From: Afipia sp.
GTDB lineage: Bacteria > Pseudomonadota > Alphaproteobacteria > Rhizobiales > Xanthobacteraceae
Length of the DNA stretch: 64,000 bases
Assembly: GCA_016201045.1 (NCBI GenBank)
Contig: JACQDM010000008.1
Span: forward strand, 62,001 to 126,000
Reading direction: 5' to 3'
How positions within the stretch are numbered: position 1 is the first letter of the stretch; each line of letters starts with the position of its first letter. Positions 10,065-18,810 of this stretch are shown here, piece by piece. Made by a program: the position numbers and the translations under genes. The notes below the pieces were generated by a model, which saw only the letters and a program-made list of their open reading frames with translations, was not told where the DNA came from and did not search any database.

Positions 10065-10078
10065 CCCTGAATTCAGGG
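10065..10078. promoter_or_regulatory. Perfect 14-bp palindrome upstream of cysG (operator candidate)
   Basis: CCCTGAATTCAGGG is a perfect palindrome 16 bases upstream of the cysG ATG. It would lie just downstream of the transcription start predicted from the minus-strand promoter at 10095-10123. That position is typical of a repressor site. The regulator is not identified. Confidence 0.4.
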
Positions 10079-10094
10079 TTGACTGGAATTATTT

Positions 10095-10123
10095 TCTATA
10101 TATGTATCACAACACCTACACAA
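10095..10123 (-). promoter_or_regulatory. Candidate sigma-70 type promoter for the cysG operon
   Basis: Read on the minus strand, the sequence gives TTGTGT, a 17-base spacer, then TATAGA, a reasonable housekeeping promoter. The start of transcription would fall near 10088, about 40 bases before the cysG ATG. Confidence 0.4.
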
Positions 10124-10144
10124 AGAGAAAAAAATTCTTTCTCT
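10124..10144. promoter_or_regulatory. Inverted repeat in the cysG/ferredoxin intergenic region
   Basis: There are seven-base arms (AGAGAAA and TTTCTCT) separated by seven A/T-rich bases. The element sits directly upstream of the minus-strand -35 hexamer and 35 bases upstream of the ferredoxin start. It could be an activator site for one or both directions, or a leader hairpin of the ferredoxin transcript. Confidence 0.3.
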
Positions 10145-10178
10145 GTTGCACCGCAACGCTGGAAATAAGTACCACAAA

Positions 10179-10508
10179 ATGCAATCTAAAGAGATGCATC
10201 TTCTCGTTACGGATCATGACGGCCAGGAGCACAAGCTCGAGGCCCTAGAGGGCTGGCGCGTCATGGAAGTCATCCGTGACTGGGGCTTGCCCATCAAAGC
10301 GGAGTGCGGCGGCGCGTGCTCATGTGCAACGTGCCATGTGTATATCGACAATGAGTGGCTCCCGAAGCTCGCTCCTCCTCAGGAGGAAGAGGTCGACCGG
10401 CTCGACGGGGCGTTTTTTGTCGAATCCAATTCCCGCCTCGCTTGCCAGATCCTCGTCACACCAGAAATGGACGGCATGCGCCTGACCCTTGCTCCCGGCA
10501 CGGAGTAG
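10179..10508 (+). CDS. 2Fe-2S ferredoxin (FdVI type)
   Basis: This is a 109-residue adrenodoxin-like ferredoxin. Three cluster cysteines lie in ECGGACSCATCHVYI and the fourth in SRLACQI, giving the C-X5-C-X2-C...C pattern. The start at 10179 (MQSKEM) is chosen on family length; ATG at 10194 (MHLLVTDHDG) is also possible and the ribosome-binding site does not decide. It lies three bases before cysD and divergent from cysG-cysI. A role as electron donor to the ferredoxin-type CysI is a reasonable inference. Confidence 0.9.
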   Translation: MQSKEMHLLVTDHDGQEHKLEALEGWRVMEVIRDWGLPIKAECGGACSCATCHVYIDNEWLPKLAPPQEEEVDRLDGAFFVESNSRLACQILVTPEMDGMRLTLAPGTE

Positions 10509-10511
10509 CGC

Positions 10512-11357
10512 ATGTCCACATACAAGCCCCGTTCGCTTGAACAGGTTTCCCTCGCTCCTTCGATGGATCATCTCGATGAGCTTGAGGCGCAGAGTATCTA
10601 TATTCTGCGCGAGGCCTTCGCGCGGCTGAAGAAGCTCGCGCTGCTCTGGTCGCTCGGCAAAGATTCCAACGTGATGATCTGGCTGGCGCGCAAGGCGTTC
10701 TTCGGCAAGGTGCCGTTCCCCGCGCTGCATGTCGACACACAAAAGAAATTTCCGGAGATGTACGCCTTCCGTGAGCAGTACGCGAAGGAGTGGGGTCTCG
10801 ATATCAAAGTCGATTACTGCCCTCCGGTCGAGAGCGTCGATCCGACGCTGCCGCCCGCCGCACGTTCGGCCGCGCGCAAAACGGAAGGCTTGAAACTGGC
10901 ACTCGCCAAATACGGTTTCGACGGATTGATCGCCGGCATCCGCCGCGACGAGGAAGCCACCCGTGCAAAAGAGCGCGTGTTCTCGCCGCGCGGACTTGAG
11001 GGCGGGTGGGACGTGCGCGATCAGCCGCCGGAATTCTGGGATCACTTCAATGCGTCGGTGCCGCAAGGCGCGCATCTTCGTGTGCATCCGATCCTGCATT
11101 GGACCGAGGCTGACATCTGGGCCTACACCAAACGCGAGGGCATTCCGATCATTCCGTTATATTTGTCGAACAACGGCAAACGCTATCGCTCGCTTGGCGA
11201 TCGGGACATTACAAATCCTGTCGATTCGAACGCATCGAACATCGATGAAATTCTCAAAGAATTGAACGAAACCAAAATTCCCGAACGCGCCGGCCGCGCG
11301 CTCGACCATGAGACCGAGGACGCGTTCGAGCGCCTTCGCGTCGCTGGTTATCTCTAG
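10512..11357 (+). CDS. cysD: Sulfate adenylyltransferase subunit 2 CysD
   Basis: CysD is the ATP pyrophosphatase half of ATP sulfurylase, which makes APS from sulfate and ATP. The 281-residue protein has the PP-loop ([20 protein letters not shown]) and the [34 protein letters not shown] and [18 protein letters not shown] segments of the family. It follows the ferredoxin gene by three bases and precedes cysNC by eight, so the three genes are probably co-transcribed. Confidence 0.95.
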   Translation: MSTYKPRSLEQVSLAPSMDHLDELEAQSIYILREAFARLKKLALLWSLGKDSNVMIWLARKAFFGKVPFPALHVDTQKKFPEMYAFREQYAKEWGLDIKVDYCPPVESVDPTLPPAARSAARKTEGLKLALAKYGFDGLIAGIRRDEEATRAKERVFSPRGLEGGWDVRDQPPEFWDHFNASVPQGAHLRVHPILHWTEADIWAYTKREGIPIIPLYLSNNGKRYRSLGDRDITNPVDSNASNIDEILKELNETKIPERAGRALDHETEDAFERLRVAGYL

Positions 11358-11365
11358 TCAATGTC

Positions 11366-13294
11366 ATGGGTGCCGCGATGAACGTCGTTCTTCCACAACC
11401 GGCACTCACCACGCCAAACGGCACCACGCGCCCGCAGGTGCGTATCGTCATCGTCGGCCATGTCGATCACGGTAAATCGACGCTCGTCGGCCGCCTGCTG
11501 CACGAAACCGGCAGCCTTCCCGACGGCAAACTGGAAATGCTTCAGGCGGTGAGCGCACGGCGCGGCATGCCGTTCGAGTGGTCGTTCCTGCTCGATGCGC
11601 TGCAGACCGAGCGCGATCAGGGCATCACGATCGACACGACACAAATTCGTTTCCGGACAAAATCGCGTGACGTCGTGCTGATCGACGCGCCGGGTCACGC
11701 CGAATTCCTGCGCAACATGATCACAGGCGCATCGCAGGCCGACGGCGCGGTGCTTATCATCGACGCGCTGGAAGGTGTGCGCGACCAGACCCGCCGTCAC
11801 GGCTATCTGCTGCATTTGCTCGGCATCAAGCAGGTCGCAATCGTCGTCAACAAAATGGACCGCGTCGATTTCAGCCAAGCGCGCTTCGATGAAATCAGCG
11901 ATGAGATCTCGGCACATCTCATCAGCCTCGGCGTCACGCCAACGGCTATCATTCCGATTTCCGCACGCGACGGCGACGGTGTCGCCGAACGCACCCCGCG
12001 CATTGGCTGGTACAACGGTCCAAGCGTTGTGGAGGCCATCGATGCGCTAGCACCTGCTCGCGCGCTGGACGAATTGCCGCTGCGGCTGCCCGTTCAGGCG
12101 ATCACCAAATTCGATGACCGGCGAATCGTGGCGGGCCGGGTCGAGAGCGGCCGCATCGGCGCGGGCGATGAGATCGTCATTTTGCCTGCGGGCAAAGTCG
12201 CAAAAGTCAAATCGGTCGAGAGCTGGCCGCTGACCCCGCTTGTGCACCGCCAGGGCGCGGGCCGCTCGGTCGGCATCACGCTCGACCGCGAATTGTTTCT
12301 GGAACGCGGCGACATCATCGCGCACGCGAATACCGCGCCGCGTGACACGCGCCGTTTGCGCGCCCGGGTTTTCTGGCTTCATGACGCACCGCTGAAAGCC
12401 GGCACGTCCATCCTCGTCCGTCTCGGCACGATGGAGTCGCGTGCCACGATTGTTGCGATCGACAAGGCCGTCGATCCCGGAGAACTCGAAAGCGTTGCGA
12501 CATCCCAGATCGGCCGCAACCACGTCGGCGAAATCGATATTTCGCTGGCCAAGCCCATTGCCGCCGACCCTTACACTGACAATCCGCGTACCGGACGGCT
12601 TGTGATCGAAATCAATGGCCGCATCGCGGGCGGCGGACTCGTCCTCAGCGTCGACTCCGGCCAGCGCGCCATACCTGTCGATATCGTGCCGGTTGAATCC
12701 GCCCTTCGGCCCGACGAGCGATCCGCCCGTTACGGTCATGGCGGCGCCGTCGTCTGGTTCACAGGACTGCCGGGTTCGGGGAAGTCCACGCTCGCCCGTG
12801 CGCTGGAACGAAAATTGTTCACGCGCGGCGGCTCGCCGATCCTTCTCGACGGTGACACGCTGCGCGCGGGCCTGAACAACGATCTCGGCTTCTCGCCGCA
12901 GGATCGGGCGGAAAACATTCGTCGCCTCGCGGAGACTGCGACGCATCTCGCGCGCCACGGCCACGTTGCCATCGTCGCCGCCGTGTCGCCGGCCATCGAG
13001 GACCGAGCGAATGCACGACGCATTGCGGACACGCTGTTTCGCGAGGTTTACGTCTCTACGCCCGCGGAGGTGTGTGAGAGCCGCGACCCGAAAGGACATT
13101 ACGCCAAGGCCCGCGCCGGAAACCTGCCGAGCTTCACCGGAATCGGCCGCGACTATCAGGCGCCGGAGCACGCTGAACTGACGCTCGATACGTCGGCGCG
13201 TTCGGTCGCGGACGCAGCCGAAGACATCGAGCGCATGCTGGCTGATAGCGGCGTCCTATTCGGCGAGATGACCGATTTCGCAGCTAATATCTAA
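11366..13294 (+). CDS. cysNC: Bifunctional sulfate adenylyltransferase subunit 1 / adenylylsulfate kinase (CysN-CysC fusion)
   Basis: This is a 642-residue fusion of the NodQ/CysNC type. Residues about 25-240 form the CysN GTPase ([24 protein letters not shown]), followed by EF-Tu-like beta barrels. From about residue 460 is an APS kinase with Walker [33 protein letters not shown] and the [16 protein letters not shown] lid region. The CysN half stimulates CysD by GTP hydrolysis; the CysC half makes PAPS. ATG at 11366 is used; ATG at 11378 is an alternative and no clear ribosome-binding site decides. Confidence 0.94.
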   Translation: MGAAMNVVLPQPALTTPNGTTRPQVRIVIVGHVDHGKSTLVGRLLHETGSLPDGKLEMLQAVSARRGMPFEWSFLLDALQTERDQGITIDTTQIRFRTKSRDVVLIDAPGHAEFLRNMITGASQADGAVLIIDALEGVRDQTRRHGYLLHLLGIKQVAIVVNKMDRVDFSQARFDEISDEISAHLISLGVTPTAIIPISARDGDGVAERTPRIGWYNGPSVVEAIDALAPARALDELPLRLPVQAITKFDDRRIVAGRVESGRIGAGDEIVILPAGKVAKVKSVESWPLTPLVHRQGAGRSVGITLDRELFLERGDIIAHANTAPRDTRRLRARVFWLHDAPLKAGTSILVRLGTMESRATIVAIDKAVDPGELESVATSQIGRNHVGEIDISLAKPIAADPYTDNPRTGRLVIEINGRIAGGGLVLSVDSGQRAIPVDIVPVESALRPDERSARYGHGGAVVWFTGLPGSGKSTLARALERKLFTRGGSPILLDGDTLRAGLNNDLGFSPQDRAENIRRLAETATHLARHGHVAIVAAVSPAIEDRANARRIADTLFREVYVSTPAEVCESRDPKGHYAKARAGNLPSFTGIGRDYQAPEHAELTLDTSARSVADAAEDIERMLADSGVLFGEMTDFAANI

Positions 13295-13491
13295 GCCGCG
13301 CAGACTGAATTTCGCAGCAAAAATACGGGTCCTGGCCCTGCGATTGCGCGGCCCTATCGGACGATAGAAGCCCTTCTCTTTTGCTCCGCTTTGGGTAAAA
13401 CACCCGGCCTGTGCCGCGCCGCTCGCGGTCTCCGCACCCAATTTTCCGAAGCCAGAACAGCCGGAAACGGCTGTTTTCCGTGAGATTTCAT

Positions 13492-15651
13492 ATGAAACGT
13501 ATCGACTCCCATGGCCTGAAAGTCGCCCCCGCCCTGTTCGATTTCATCGCCAAGGAAGCAACGCCCAGCACCGGCATTGCGCCGGACGCTTTCTGGGCCG
13601 GTCTCGCTTCCATCGTGAAGGATCTCGCGCCGAAGATGGCTGCACTGCTCAAAACCCGCGACGCGCTGCAGGCCAAGATCGACGACTGGCATCGCGCGCA
13701 TAGAGGCAAGGCGTTCGACATGAACGCCTACACCGCGTTCCTCAAAGAGATTGGTTATCTCGTCTCTGAGCCCGCGCCGAAGGAAGTTCAGACGGCGAAT
13801 GTCGACGAAGAACTCGCCACCATGTTCGGCCCGCAGCTTGTCGTGCCGCTGACCAATGCGCGCTATTCACTCAACGCCGCCAATGCGCGCTGGGGTTCGC
13901 TCTACGATGCGTTCTACGGCACCGACGCGATCCCGCACGACGCTAACGAAGCGAAAGGCTACGACAAGGCGCGCGGCGACAAGGTGATCGCAAAAGCCAA
14001 GACGTTTCTCGATCAGGCCGTCCCGCTCGCGACCGGCAACCACAGCGATGTCACTGCTTATCTCATCGAAAGCGGCCAGCTCGCGGTCAAGCTCAAGAGC
14101 GGCAACCAGACCGGGCTGAAAAACCCGAAGCAGTTCGCGGGCTATCAGGGCGACGCGTCCGCGCCTTCATCAATTCTGCTCGTCAATCATGGCCTGCACA
14201 TCGATGTGCAGATCGACCGCACCAGCCGCATCGGCAAGGACGACCCGGCCGGCGTGTCGGACATGATTCTGGAATCAGCGGTCTCGACGATTCTCGACAT
14301 GGAAGACTCGGTTGCCGCAGTGGATGCCGAAGACAAGGTTCTGGTTTATCGCAACGTGCTCGGTATCATGAACGGCACACTCTCAGCCGATTTCGAGAAG
14401 GGTGGCAAGACGATGACGCGCGCGCTCAACGCGGACCGCGTCTACACGTCTCCAGATGGCAAAGGCAAAGTCACGCTGCACGGACGCAGCATGATGCTGA
14501 TCCGCAATGTCGGCCATCACATGTATACGGACGCGGTGCTTGACGACAAAGGCAACGAAATTCCGGAAGGCATTCTCGACGCCGCCGTGTCTGGCCTGCT
14601 CGCGATGCATGATGTGAAGGGTAAATCGAAGCTCAAGAACAGTCGCAAGGGTTCGGTCTATATCGTGAAGCCGAAGATGCACGGCCCCGATGAGGTCGCG
14701 CTCACCGTCGAGATTTTCGATCGCGTCGAGAAGATGCTGTCGCTCGCAGCCAACACCATGAAGGTCGGCATCATGGACGAGGAGCGCCGCACCACGGTCA
14801 ATCTCGCGCAATGCATCCAGAACGCTTCGAAGCGCATCTGTTTCATCAACACCGGATTCCTTGATCGTACCGGCGATGAGATTCATACCTCGATGGAAGC
14901 GGGTCCGATGATCCGAAAGAACGACATGAAGGCGCAGCCCTGGATCAAGGCTTACGAAGACTGGAACGTCGATATCGGTCTGGCGAACGGTCTTCCGGGT
15001 CACGCCCAGGTCGGCAAGGGCATGTGGGCCGCGCCCGACAAGATGGCCGACATGCTGACGCAGAAGATCGCGCATCCGCAGGCCGGCGCATCGACCGCGT
15101 GGGTGCCGTCGCCGACCGCCGCAACGCTGCACGCGCTGCACTATCATCAGGTCGATGTCGGCGCGCGGCAGAAAGAATTGAAGTCGCGGCAGAAAGCGAA
15201 GCTCTCCGACATTCTGACCATTCCGGTTTCGCAATCGAACTGGGCGCCTGATGACGTCAAGCAGGAGATCGACAACAACTGCCAAGGCATTCTCGGCTAC
15301 GTCGTGCGCTGGATCGATCAGGGCGTTGGATGCTCGAAAGTGCCTGACATTCACGACGTCGGGCTGATGGAAGATCGCGCAACGCTGCGCATCTCGGCGC
15401 AGCATCTCGCCAACTGGCTGCATCAGGGCGTCGTCACCAAGGATCAGGTGATGGAAGCGCTCAAACGCATGGCGGTCGTGGTCGACAAGCAGAACGCGGT
15501 TGATCCACTCTACAAGCCGATGGCGCCGAAATTCGACGGCATCGCCTTCAAGGCTGCGTGCGATCTCGTGTTCAAGGGCCGGGAACAGCCGAACGGCTAT
15601 ACCGAATTCATTCTCACGCAGCGCCGTCGCGAGGCAAAGGCTGCGGGCTGA
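13492..15651 (+). CDS. glcB: Malate synthase G
   Basis: This 719-residue protein is the usual length for the monomeric G isoform. It condenses glyoxylate with acetyl-CoA to malate in the glyoxylate bypass. Family segments include [84 protein letters not shown] residues around 14845-14910, and the C-terminal [17 protein letters not shown] with the catalytic Asp nearby. The start at 13492 (MKRIDSHGL) is the family N-terminus; an in-frame upstream extension is ignored. The gene is monocistronic with its own terminator. Confidence 0.96.
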   Translation: MKRIDSHGLKVAPALFDFIAKEATPSTGIAPDAFWAGLASIVKDLAPKMAALLKTRDALQAKIDDWHRAHRGKAFDMNAYTAFLKEIGYLVSEPAPKEVQTANVDEELATMFGPQLVVPLTNARYSLNAANARWGSLYDAFYGTDAIPHDANEAKGYDKARGDKVIAKAKTFLDQAVPLATGNHSDVTAYLIESGQLAVKLKSGNQTGLKNPKQFAGYQGDASAPSSILLVNHGLHIDVQIDRTSRIGKDDPAGVSDMILESAVSTILDMEDSVAAVDAEDKVLVYRNVLGIMNGTLSADFEKGGKTMTRALNADRVYTSPDGKGKVTLHGRSMMLIRNVGHHMYTDAVLDDKGNEIPEGILDAAVSGLLAMHDVKGKSKLKNSRKGSVYIVKPKMHGPDEVALTVEIFDRVEKMLSLAANTMKVGIMDEERRTTVNLAQCIQNASKRICFINTGFLDRTGDEIHTSMEAGPMIRKNDMKAQPWIKAYEDWNVDIGLANGLPGHAQVGKGMWAAPDKMADMLTQKIAHPQAGASTAWVPSPTAATLHALHYHQVDVGARQKELKSRQKAKLSDILTIPVSQSNWAPDDVKQEIDNNCQGILGYVVRWIDQGVGCSKVPDIHDVGLMEDRATLRISAQHLANWLHQGVVTKDQVMEALKRMAVVVDKQNAVDPLYKPMAPKFDGIAFKAACDLVFKGREQPNGYTEFILTQRRREAKAAG

Positions 15652-15690
15652 TCGCTCCACATCCGCTCAGAACGACGCACCGCAAAAAAA

Positions 15691-15711
15691 GCCCCGGCGA
15701 TGAGCCGGGGC
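15691..15711. terminator. Bidirectional intrinsic terminator after glcB
   Basis: A perfect 8-base stem (GCCCCGGC / GCCGGGGC) with loop GATGA is flanked by seven A on the left and a T-rich run on the right. It can therefore end glcB on the plus strand and the convergent small gene at 15737-15907 on the minus strand. Confidence 0.85.
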
Positions 15712-15736
15712 CTTTTCATATTCCGATACTGGAAGT

Positions 15737-15907
15737 TTACATCCCCAAACCCGGCACGAGCGCCCTCAACAGATAGAGGATACCGATAATGATGACGATG
15801 ATGTTGATGATCTGCTTGGCGCGTCCGGCGATTGGCAGCATGCGAACGAGATAGAGCACCAGGATGATGACGAGGAATGTGATCAGAATGCTGATGAGAA
15901 TGGACAT
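15737..15907 (-). CDS. Small hydrophobic membrane protein (56 aa)
   Basis: This is a 56-residue protein with two hydrophobic helices (residues 3-20 and 33-48) joined by a short basic loop (MLPIAGRAKQ), convergent with glcB. It resembles the small Thivi_2564-type membrane proteins common in Nitrobacteraceae. AGGGGG precedes the ATG at 15907. A GGAAC-N16-TGTT element lies about 55 bases upstream. No function is known; stress-related expression is inferred from the promoter and neighbourhood. Confidence 0.75.
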   Translation of the reverse strand: MSILISILITFLVIILVLYLVRMLPIAGRAKQIINIIVIIIGILYLLRALVPGLGM

Positions 15908-15961
15908 GAAGCCCCCTGTCGGATTGAACCGGCGCGGCCAGCCGCCGCACTTCGTTCCGTC

Positions 15962-15986
15962 AACAGGTTAACTCAGCTTTGGTTCC
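15962..15986 (-). promoter_or_regulatory. Candidate EcfG-type promoter (GGAAC-N16-TGTT)
   Basis: On the minus strand GGAAC is followed after 16 bases by TGTT. That is one mismatch from the general-stress consensus GGAAC-N16/17-CGTT. It would start transcription near 15955 and give a leader of about 48 bases before the 56-residue membrane protein. Confidence 0.4.
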
Positions 15987-15998
15987 ATACAAGGAACT

Positions 15999-16649
15999 TC
16001 ATTGGGCGGCAAAAGCCGGGAAGAAGGGAATGCCGGATCTAGCGACACGCGGACGCGGGGTGTAGTTCGCGGCGGAAGCTGCAGTCTTCGGAGCCGGTAT
16101 CAGCTTGCCGTCGGCATCCGCGACCTTGTCGCCCTTGCGCACCGTCGGATCGTCGTCGATGCCGATTTGAGCAAGGCCGCCGCTGGTCTTGCCGTTGCAG
16201 GTGCAGCCCGCGACCGTTTCGTCGCGATAACGAAAAGCATTCGGCAGCGACGAGTATGGCTGGCCCTTATCGGTGAATGCATGCTCGATGCCGCCGCCGA
16301 AAACCACTTTGGTTTCGCTGGCCGGGCAAAGGCTGTTGCAGGTTTTGACGCGATCGCCGCCGCCGGACGAGATCGGGAAATAGCGACCGTCGCAGGTTCG
16401 CACGCAAAACGCGGATGCGCCCTGCGAGTACCGCGGCTGTTGCTGCTGTTCGTTCTGATCGCCTTCATTTGCGAACGGCAGCGCGGTTGGAGGCTCGGGT
16501 GCGTTTGAGCGGTCATGGGCATTGCTGCCCGTGAACATCGTCATAAAGCTCGAGAAAAAATCGCGTGCCTGCGCAGGCGCGACCGTCAGCGTTGCCGCAA
16601 GAAGAATCGCCGTAGAAGCGGCAAAAGCATTTCGTCTGATGTTTTTCAT
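15999..16649 (-). CDS. DUF2865 family secreted protein
   Basis: This is a 216-residue protein with a signal peptide (cut near AQARDFF, residue 28). It has a Cys-rich DUF2865 domain: FCVRTCDGRYFPISSGG, RVKTCNSLCPASETKVVFGGGIEHA, and the ETVAGCTCNG motif. A low-complexity Gln/Asn segment precedes the domain and a charged tail follows. The paired cysteines suggest a disulfide-bonded periplasmic domain. Function is unknown. A perfect GGAAC-N16-CGTT motif lies about 150 bases upstream. Confidence 0.8.
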   Translation of the reverse strand: MKNIRRNAFAASTAILLAATLTVAPAQARDFFSSFMTMFTGSNAHDRSNAPEPPTALPFANEGDQNEQQQQPRYSQGASAFCVRTCDGRYFPISSGGGDRVKTCNSLCPASETKVVFGGGIEHAFTDKGQPYSSLPNAFRYRDETVAGCTCNGKTSGGLAQIGIDDDPTVRKGDKVADADGKLIPAPKTAASAANYTPRPRVARSGIPFFPAFAAQ

Positions 16650-16799
16650 GACTGACCTCGTCGGCGTCTCTTAGCTCGCAGCTCGCGTCGATTCACTCAA
16701 TACAATTCGGACAATTTGACGTTTTGTAGTGAACCTGTCGGCGCGACGGTAGCGTTAACAGGCATCGGCTTGATGGTGGTGTCGCGCCCGCGCACATCA

Positions 16800-16824
16800 A
16801 ACGTACCCGCAGGCTCGATGTTCC
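16800..16824 (-). promoter_or_regulatory. EcfG-type promoter motif (perfect GGAAC-N16-CGTT)
   Basis: On the minus strand the sequence matches the EcfG consensus exactly. The leader to the DUF2865 ATG at 16649 would be about 145 bases, long for a protein gene. The motif lies in the 301-base gap between the DUF2865 and DUF3309 genes; nothing else convincing is seen there. One perfect match per window of this size is expected by chance, so the location within the stress island is the main support. Confidence 0.45.
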
Positions 16825-16950
16825 ACCGGCCTATCGAGGCCGTAAAAAGATGCCTCACACGTGGCGCTTGATGGAATCTAAAGTTCCCTGACCTGTTCTC
16901 GCCCCCTCATGTGAGCGTGACACCTGCTTTCGAGCGCGAGGAGGCGCGTC

Positions 16951-17103
16951 ATGCTGGGTACGATCCCTGTCGTGGTCCTTGTTCTTCTGCTGCTGGGGGC
17001 CTTCCCGCGTGGACGGCGCAGATCATGGGGTTACAGCCCCTCTGGAATCGTCGGCGTACTTCTCGTGATCGTGCTTATTCTGCTGCTGTTAGGCCACATC
17101 TAG
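16951..17103 (+). CDS. DUF3309 small membrane protein (50 aa)
   Basis: This is a 50-residue protein reading MLGTIPVVVLVLLLLGAFP, a GWGY-like SWGYSPSG segment, then a second hydrophobic stretch ending LLLLGHI. That is the characteristic layout of DUF3309. GAGGAGG precedes the ATG. Such proteins are often stress-associated in rhizobia, but no function is proven. It lies in the GSR island and just before the DUF883 gene. Confidence 0.85.
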   Translation: MLGTIPVVVLVLLLLGAFPRGRRRSWGYSPSGIVGVLLVIVLILLLLGHI

Positions 17104-17105
17104 CC

Positions 17106-17282
17106 ATGACCGCCGCCAGCGTCTCCGGCACCCGTGAGTTCGACGACAAGCGTCAACGAAAAGCTAATCGCCAAAACCTTTGGGGGCCGATGGGAGCGAT
17201 GTCGTCGCCCATCCTGATCGTCGGACTTATCGTCAAAGCACATTTGATCCAGGTCAACGATGCAGAATTGCCCGCGGGGTAG
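17106..17282 (+). CDS. Possible small ORF (58 aa), unsupported
   Basis: The ATG lies two bases after the DUF3309 stop. The ORF encodes a 58-residue product with a charged N-terminus (REFDDKRQRKANRQNLW) and one hydrophobic segment (SSPILIVGLIVKAHLI). It has no ribosome-binding site and I recognise no family. It may only fill the gap before the promoter at 17297. Confidence 0.2.
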   Translation: MTAASVSGTREFDDKRQRKANRQNLWGPMGAMSSPILIVGLIVKAHLIQVNDAELPAG

Positions 17283-17296
17283 GCTCGGGTGTCAGC

Positions 17297-17321
17297 GGAA
17301 CCTTCGCGGGAACCGCGCGTT
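17297..17321 (+). promoter_or_regulatory. EcfG-type promoter (perfect GGAAC-N16-CGTT) for the DUF883 operon
   Basis: The exact general-stress consensus lies 36 bases upstream of the DUF883 ATG, with a predicted transcription start near 17328. The match, spacing, orientation and proximity to the ecfG locus all agree. Confidence 0.7.
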
Positions 17322-17357
17322 TGTGCAGCACGTAACCTCACACTTTCAGGAGCTCTG

Positions 17358-17729
17358 ATGTCGAGCACCGATGGCGAAACCGCGATCAGAAACATGACCG
17401 ACAATCCGAATTATGACCGCTTGCAGAAGGATGTAGATGCCGTGAAACACGATATCAGCGCACTCTCGGACCAGATCAACGATGCCCTCAATCAGTTTTC
17501 CGGCGAGGCCCGCAAGCAAGCGCGGCGGACGTACAAAACTGCACGCGCCAATGTCGACGAGGCGGTTTCCGACTTCTCGAAGTACGGCAGCGAGGCGCTC
17601 GATGCGGCGCAGGAGTACGCCAATACGCTCGAGGAATCGCTCGAAGACGCCATCGTGCAGAAACCATTGGCTGCCGTCGGTCTTGCGCTCGGGCTCGGGT
17701 TTCTGATCGGCGTGACGTGGCGACGCTAA
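17358..17729 (+). CDS. DUF883 (ElaB/YqjD-like) stress protein
   Basis: This 123-residue protein has a long amphipathic helical region rich in Asp, Ala and Gln (residues 15-95). A C-terminal membrane segment (PLAAVGLALGLGFLIGVTW) ends in RR, the typical DUF883 tail anchor. The E. coli relatives ElaB and YqjD are stationary-phase inner-membrane proteins, YqjD binding ribosomes. The start at 17358 has a CAGGAG ribosome-binding site and lies 36 bases after a perfect EcfG-type promoter. It precedes the holin-like gene by 40 bases, probably as an operon. Confidence 0.88.
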   Translation: MSSTDGETAIRNMTDNPNYDRLQKDVDAVKHDISALSDQINDALNQFSGEARKQARRTYKTARANVDEAVSDFSKYGSEALDAAQEYANTLEESLEDAIVQKPLAAVGLALGLGFLIGVTWRR

Positions 17730-17769
17730 ACTTCGTCGCAAGATGGTTCGATCTTTAGACAGGTGATGG

Positions 17770-18210
17770 ATGTTTCATAAATTGATGGACGATTTTCGCG
17801 AAAGCACGGGCACCGCCTTGCGGCTGACATCGCTTGCGGCCGCCGTTGCCGTTTCGCTTTTCATCACCACAGGCTTTCTCTGTGCGGCAGCCTTTGTTTT
17901 CGTGCTCGAGAGATACGGCCTGATGTATGCATGTTTGGCCGGCGCGGCCGTATTCTTTTTGACGACGCTATTGGCAGCCGCTTGCTATGCAATCCGCAAA
18001 CGTCAAGTTCAACGCAAGCCCGTTGAGGCTGCCAAGGAGGCGAAGTCTGCGCTGCAGACTGCGCTGAGCGATCCGATGATCGTTGCAGCAGGCTTGCAGA
18101 TCGTGCGCAGCGTCGGTGTTTCGCGGCTAGTTCCGCTACTGGCAGTGGGAGGGATTGCTCTGGGCGTGATGGCCAACCGGCGTTCGGCCGAGGCTGAGCC
18201 TGCCGAGTAG
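17770..18210 (+). CDS. Holin-like (phage holin superfamily III type) membrane protein
   Basis: This 146-residue protein has two membrane segments (about residues 20-45 and 53-72), then a charged linker and a weakly hydrophobic end. The architecture and the position after a DUF883 gene fit the phage-holin-family (Actinobacteriophage holin III-like) membrane proteins. These are chromosomal and not phage-linked; no phage genes are near. GACAGGTG precedes the start. Function is unknown; co-expression with DUF883 under EcfG control is inferred. Confidence 0.7.
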   Translation: MFHKLMDDFRESTGTALRLTSLAAAVAVSLFITTGFLCAAAFVFVLERYGLMYACLAGAAVFFLTTLLAAACYAIRKRQVQRKPVEAAKEAKSALQTALSDPMIVAAGLQIVRSVGVSRLVPLLAVGGIALGVMANRRSAEAEPAE

Positions 18211-18246
18211 TCGAACGCATCTTCAAACTATTTTATTATTGTCCGA

Positions 18247-18651
18247 TCAGGCCAGGCAGCGGCCTGGCTGCAACTGCTTGGCCACCGCCGTCATCTGGCT
18301 GACCGTCAGTTCGCAAGCGATCTGCTGCCGCTTCCGGACAGCCGTCTCGTTCGCCGCCGCCGGCCCACGCGTTGCCGCACTGGCGACCTCCGACGGCACG
18401 CGCATCATCACCGACTGATCGGCGATACCGGGAACGCGGAAGGAAATGGTGACACCTTCGGCGGATTGAGACGCCACCTGACGGTCACCTTTCACGGCGC
18501 GATTGATGTCCGGCGTCGCGCCGGAAAGGCTCGCGTCACCGCGCTGCACGGGGCCGAGCAGATCGTCACCGGGTGCAACCTCGAGGTGAACCGCACCGAG
18601 TGCGAGCGTGGCAGCTATCGCGCCGAGAATTCCAGAAGCCATTTGGGACAT
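18247..18651 (-). CDS. Conserved hypothetical exported protein
   Basis: This is a 134-residue protein with an N-terminal hydrophobic segment (MASGILGAIAATLALGAVHLEV) that could be a signal peptide. A hydrophilic middle and two cysteines near the C-terminus follow (QQIACELTVSQ and PGRCLA), perhaps a disulfide. I recognise no named family. It is convergent with the holin-like gene. A 7-base inverted repeat (18251-18268) spans its last codons and could add to termination. Confidence 0.6.
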   Translation of the reverse strand: MSQMASGILGAIAATLALGAVHLEVAPGDDLLGPVQRGDASLSGATPDINRAVKGDRQVASQSAEGVTISFRVPGIADQSVMMRVPSEVASAATRGPAAANETAVRKRQQIACELTVSQMTAVAKQLQPGRCLA

Positions 18652-18780
18652 GGGACGCCTCTACTGTTGGAAGCCCATGCGGACGGAACACGCCGCCCGC
18701 AATTCCCCAGACAACCTGCCCGGCAGGTCATCGTTCCGCGCTGTCGCAAAGGCGTCTGAAAAACTTTTGCCCGGCAAGCG

Positions 18781-18805
18781 GGAACGCTTTGGGCGGTCGC
18801 GCGTC
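18781..18805 (+). promoter_or_regulatory. Candidate EcfG-type promoter of the sRNA (GGAAC-N16-CGTC)
   Basis: GGAAC, 16 bases, CGTC is one mismatch from the consensus. The predicted transcription start (18811-18812) falls exactly at the foot of the first hairpin of the candidate sRNA, and the strand agrees. Confidence 0.5.
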
Positions 18806-18810
18806 GTCAT

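Noticed and set aside
12047-13171. Minus-strand ORF (374 codons) opposite cysNC
   Set aside because: It is antisense to a well-supported CysN-CysC fusion; no start signal or family similarity.
14383-15660. Long minus-strand ORF (425 codons) opposite glcB
   Set aside because: It is fully antisense to malate synthase G, rich in Arg/His/Asp with no family pattern, and arises from the codon bias of the real gene.
16650-16900. Open minus-strand frame ending in KLSELY with protein-like composition
   Set aside because: It has no usable start codon or ribosome-binding site and I recognise no family; too weak to call a gene or pseudogene.
17770-18210. Phage holin or prophage remnant
   Set aside because: No lysin, structural or integrase genes are nearby; the gene is part of a DUF883 stress operon.
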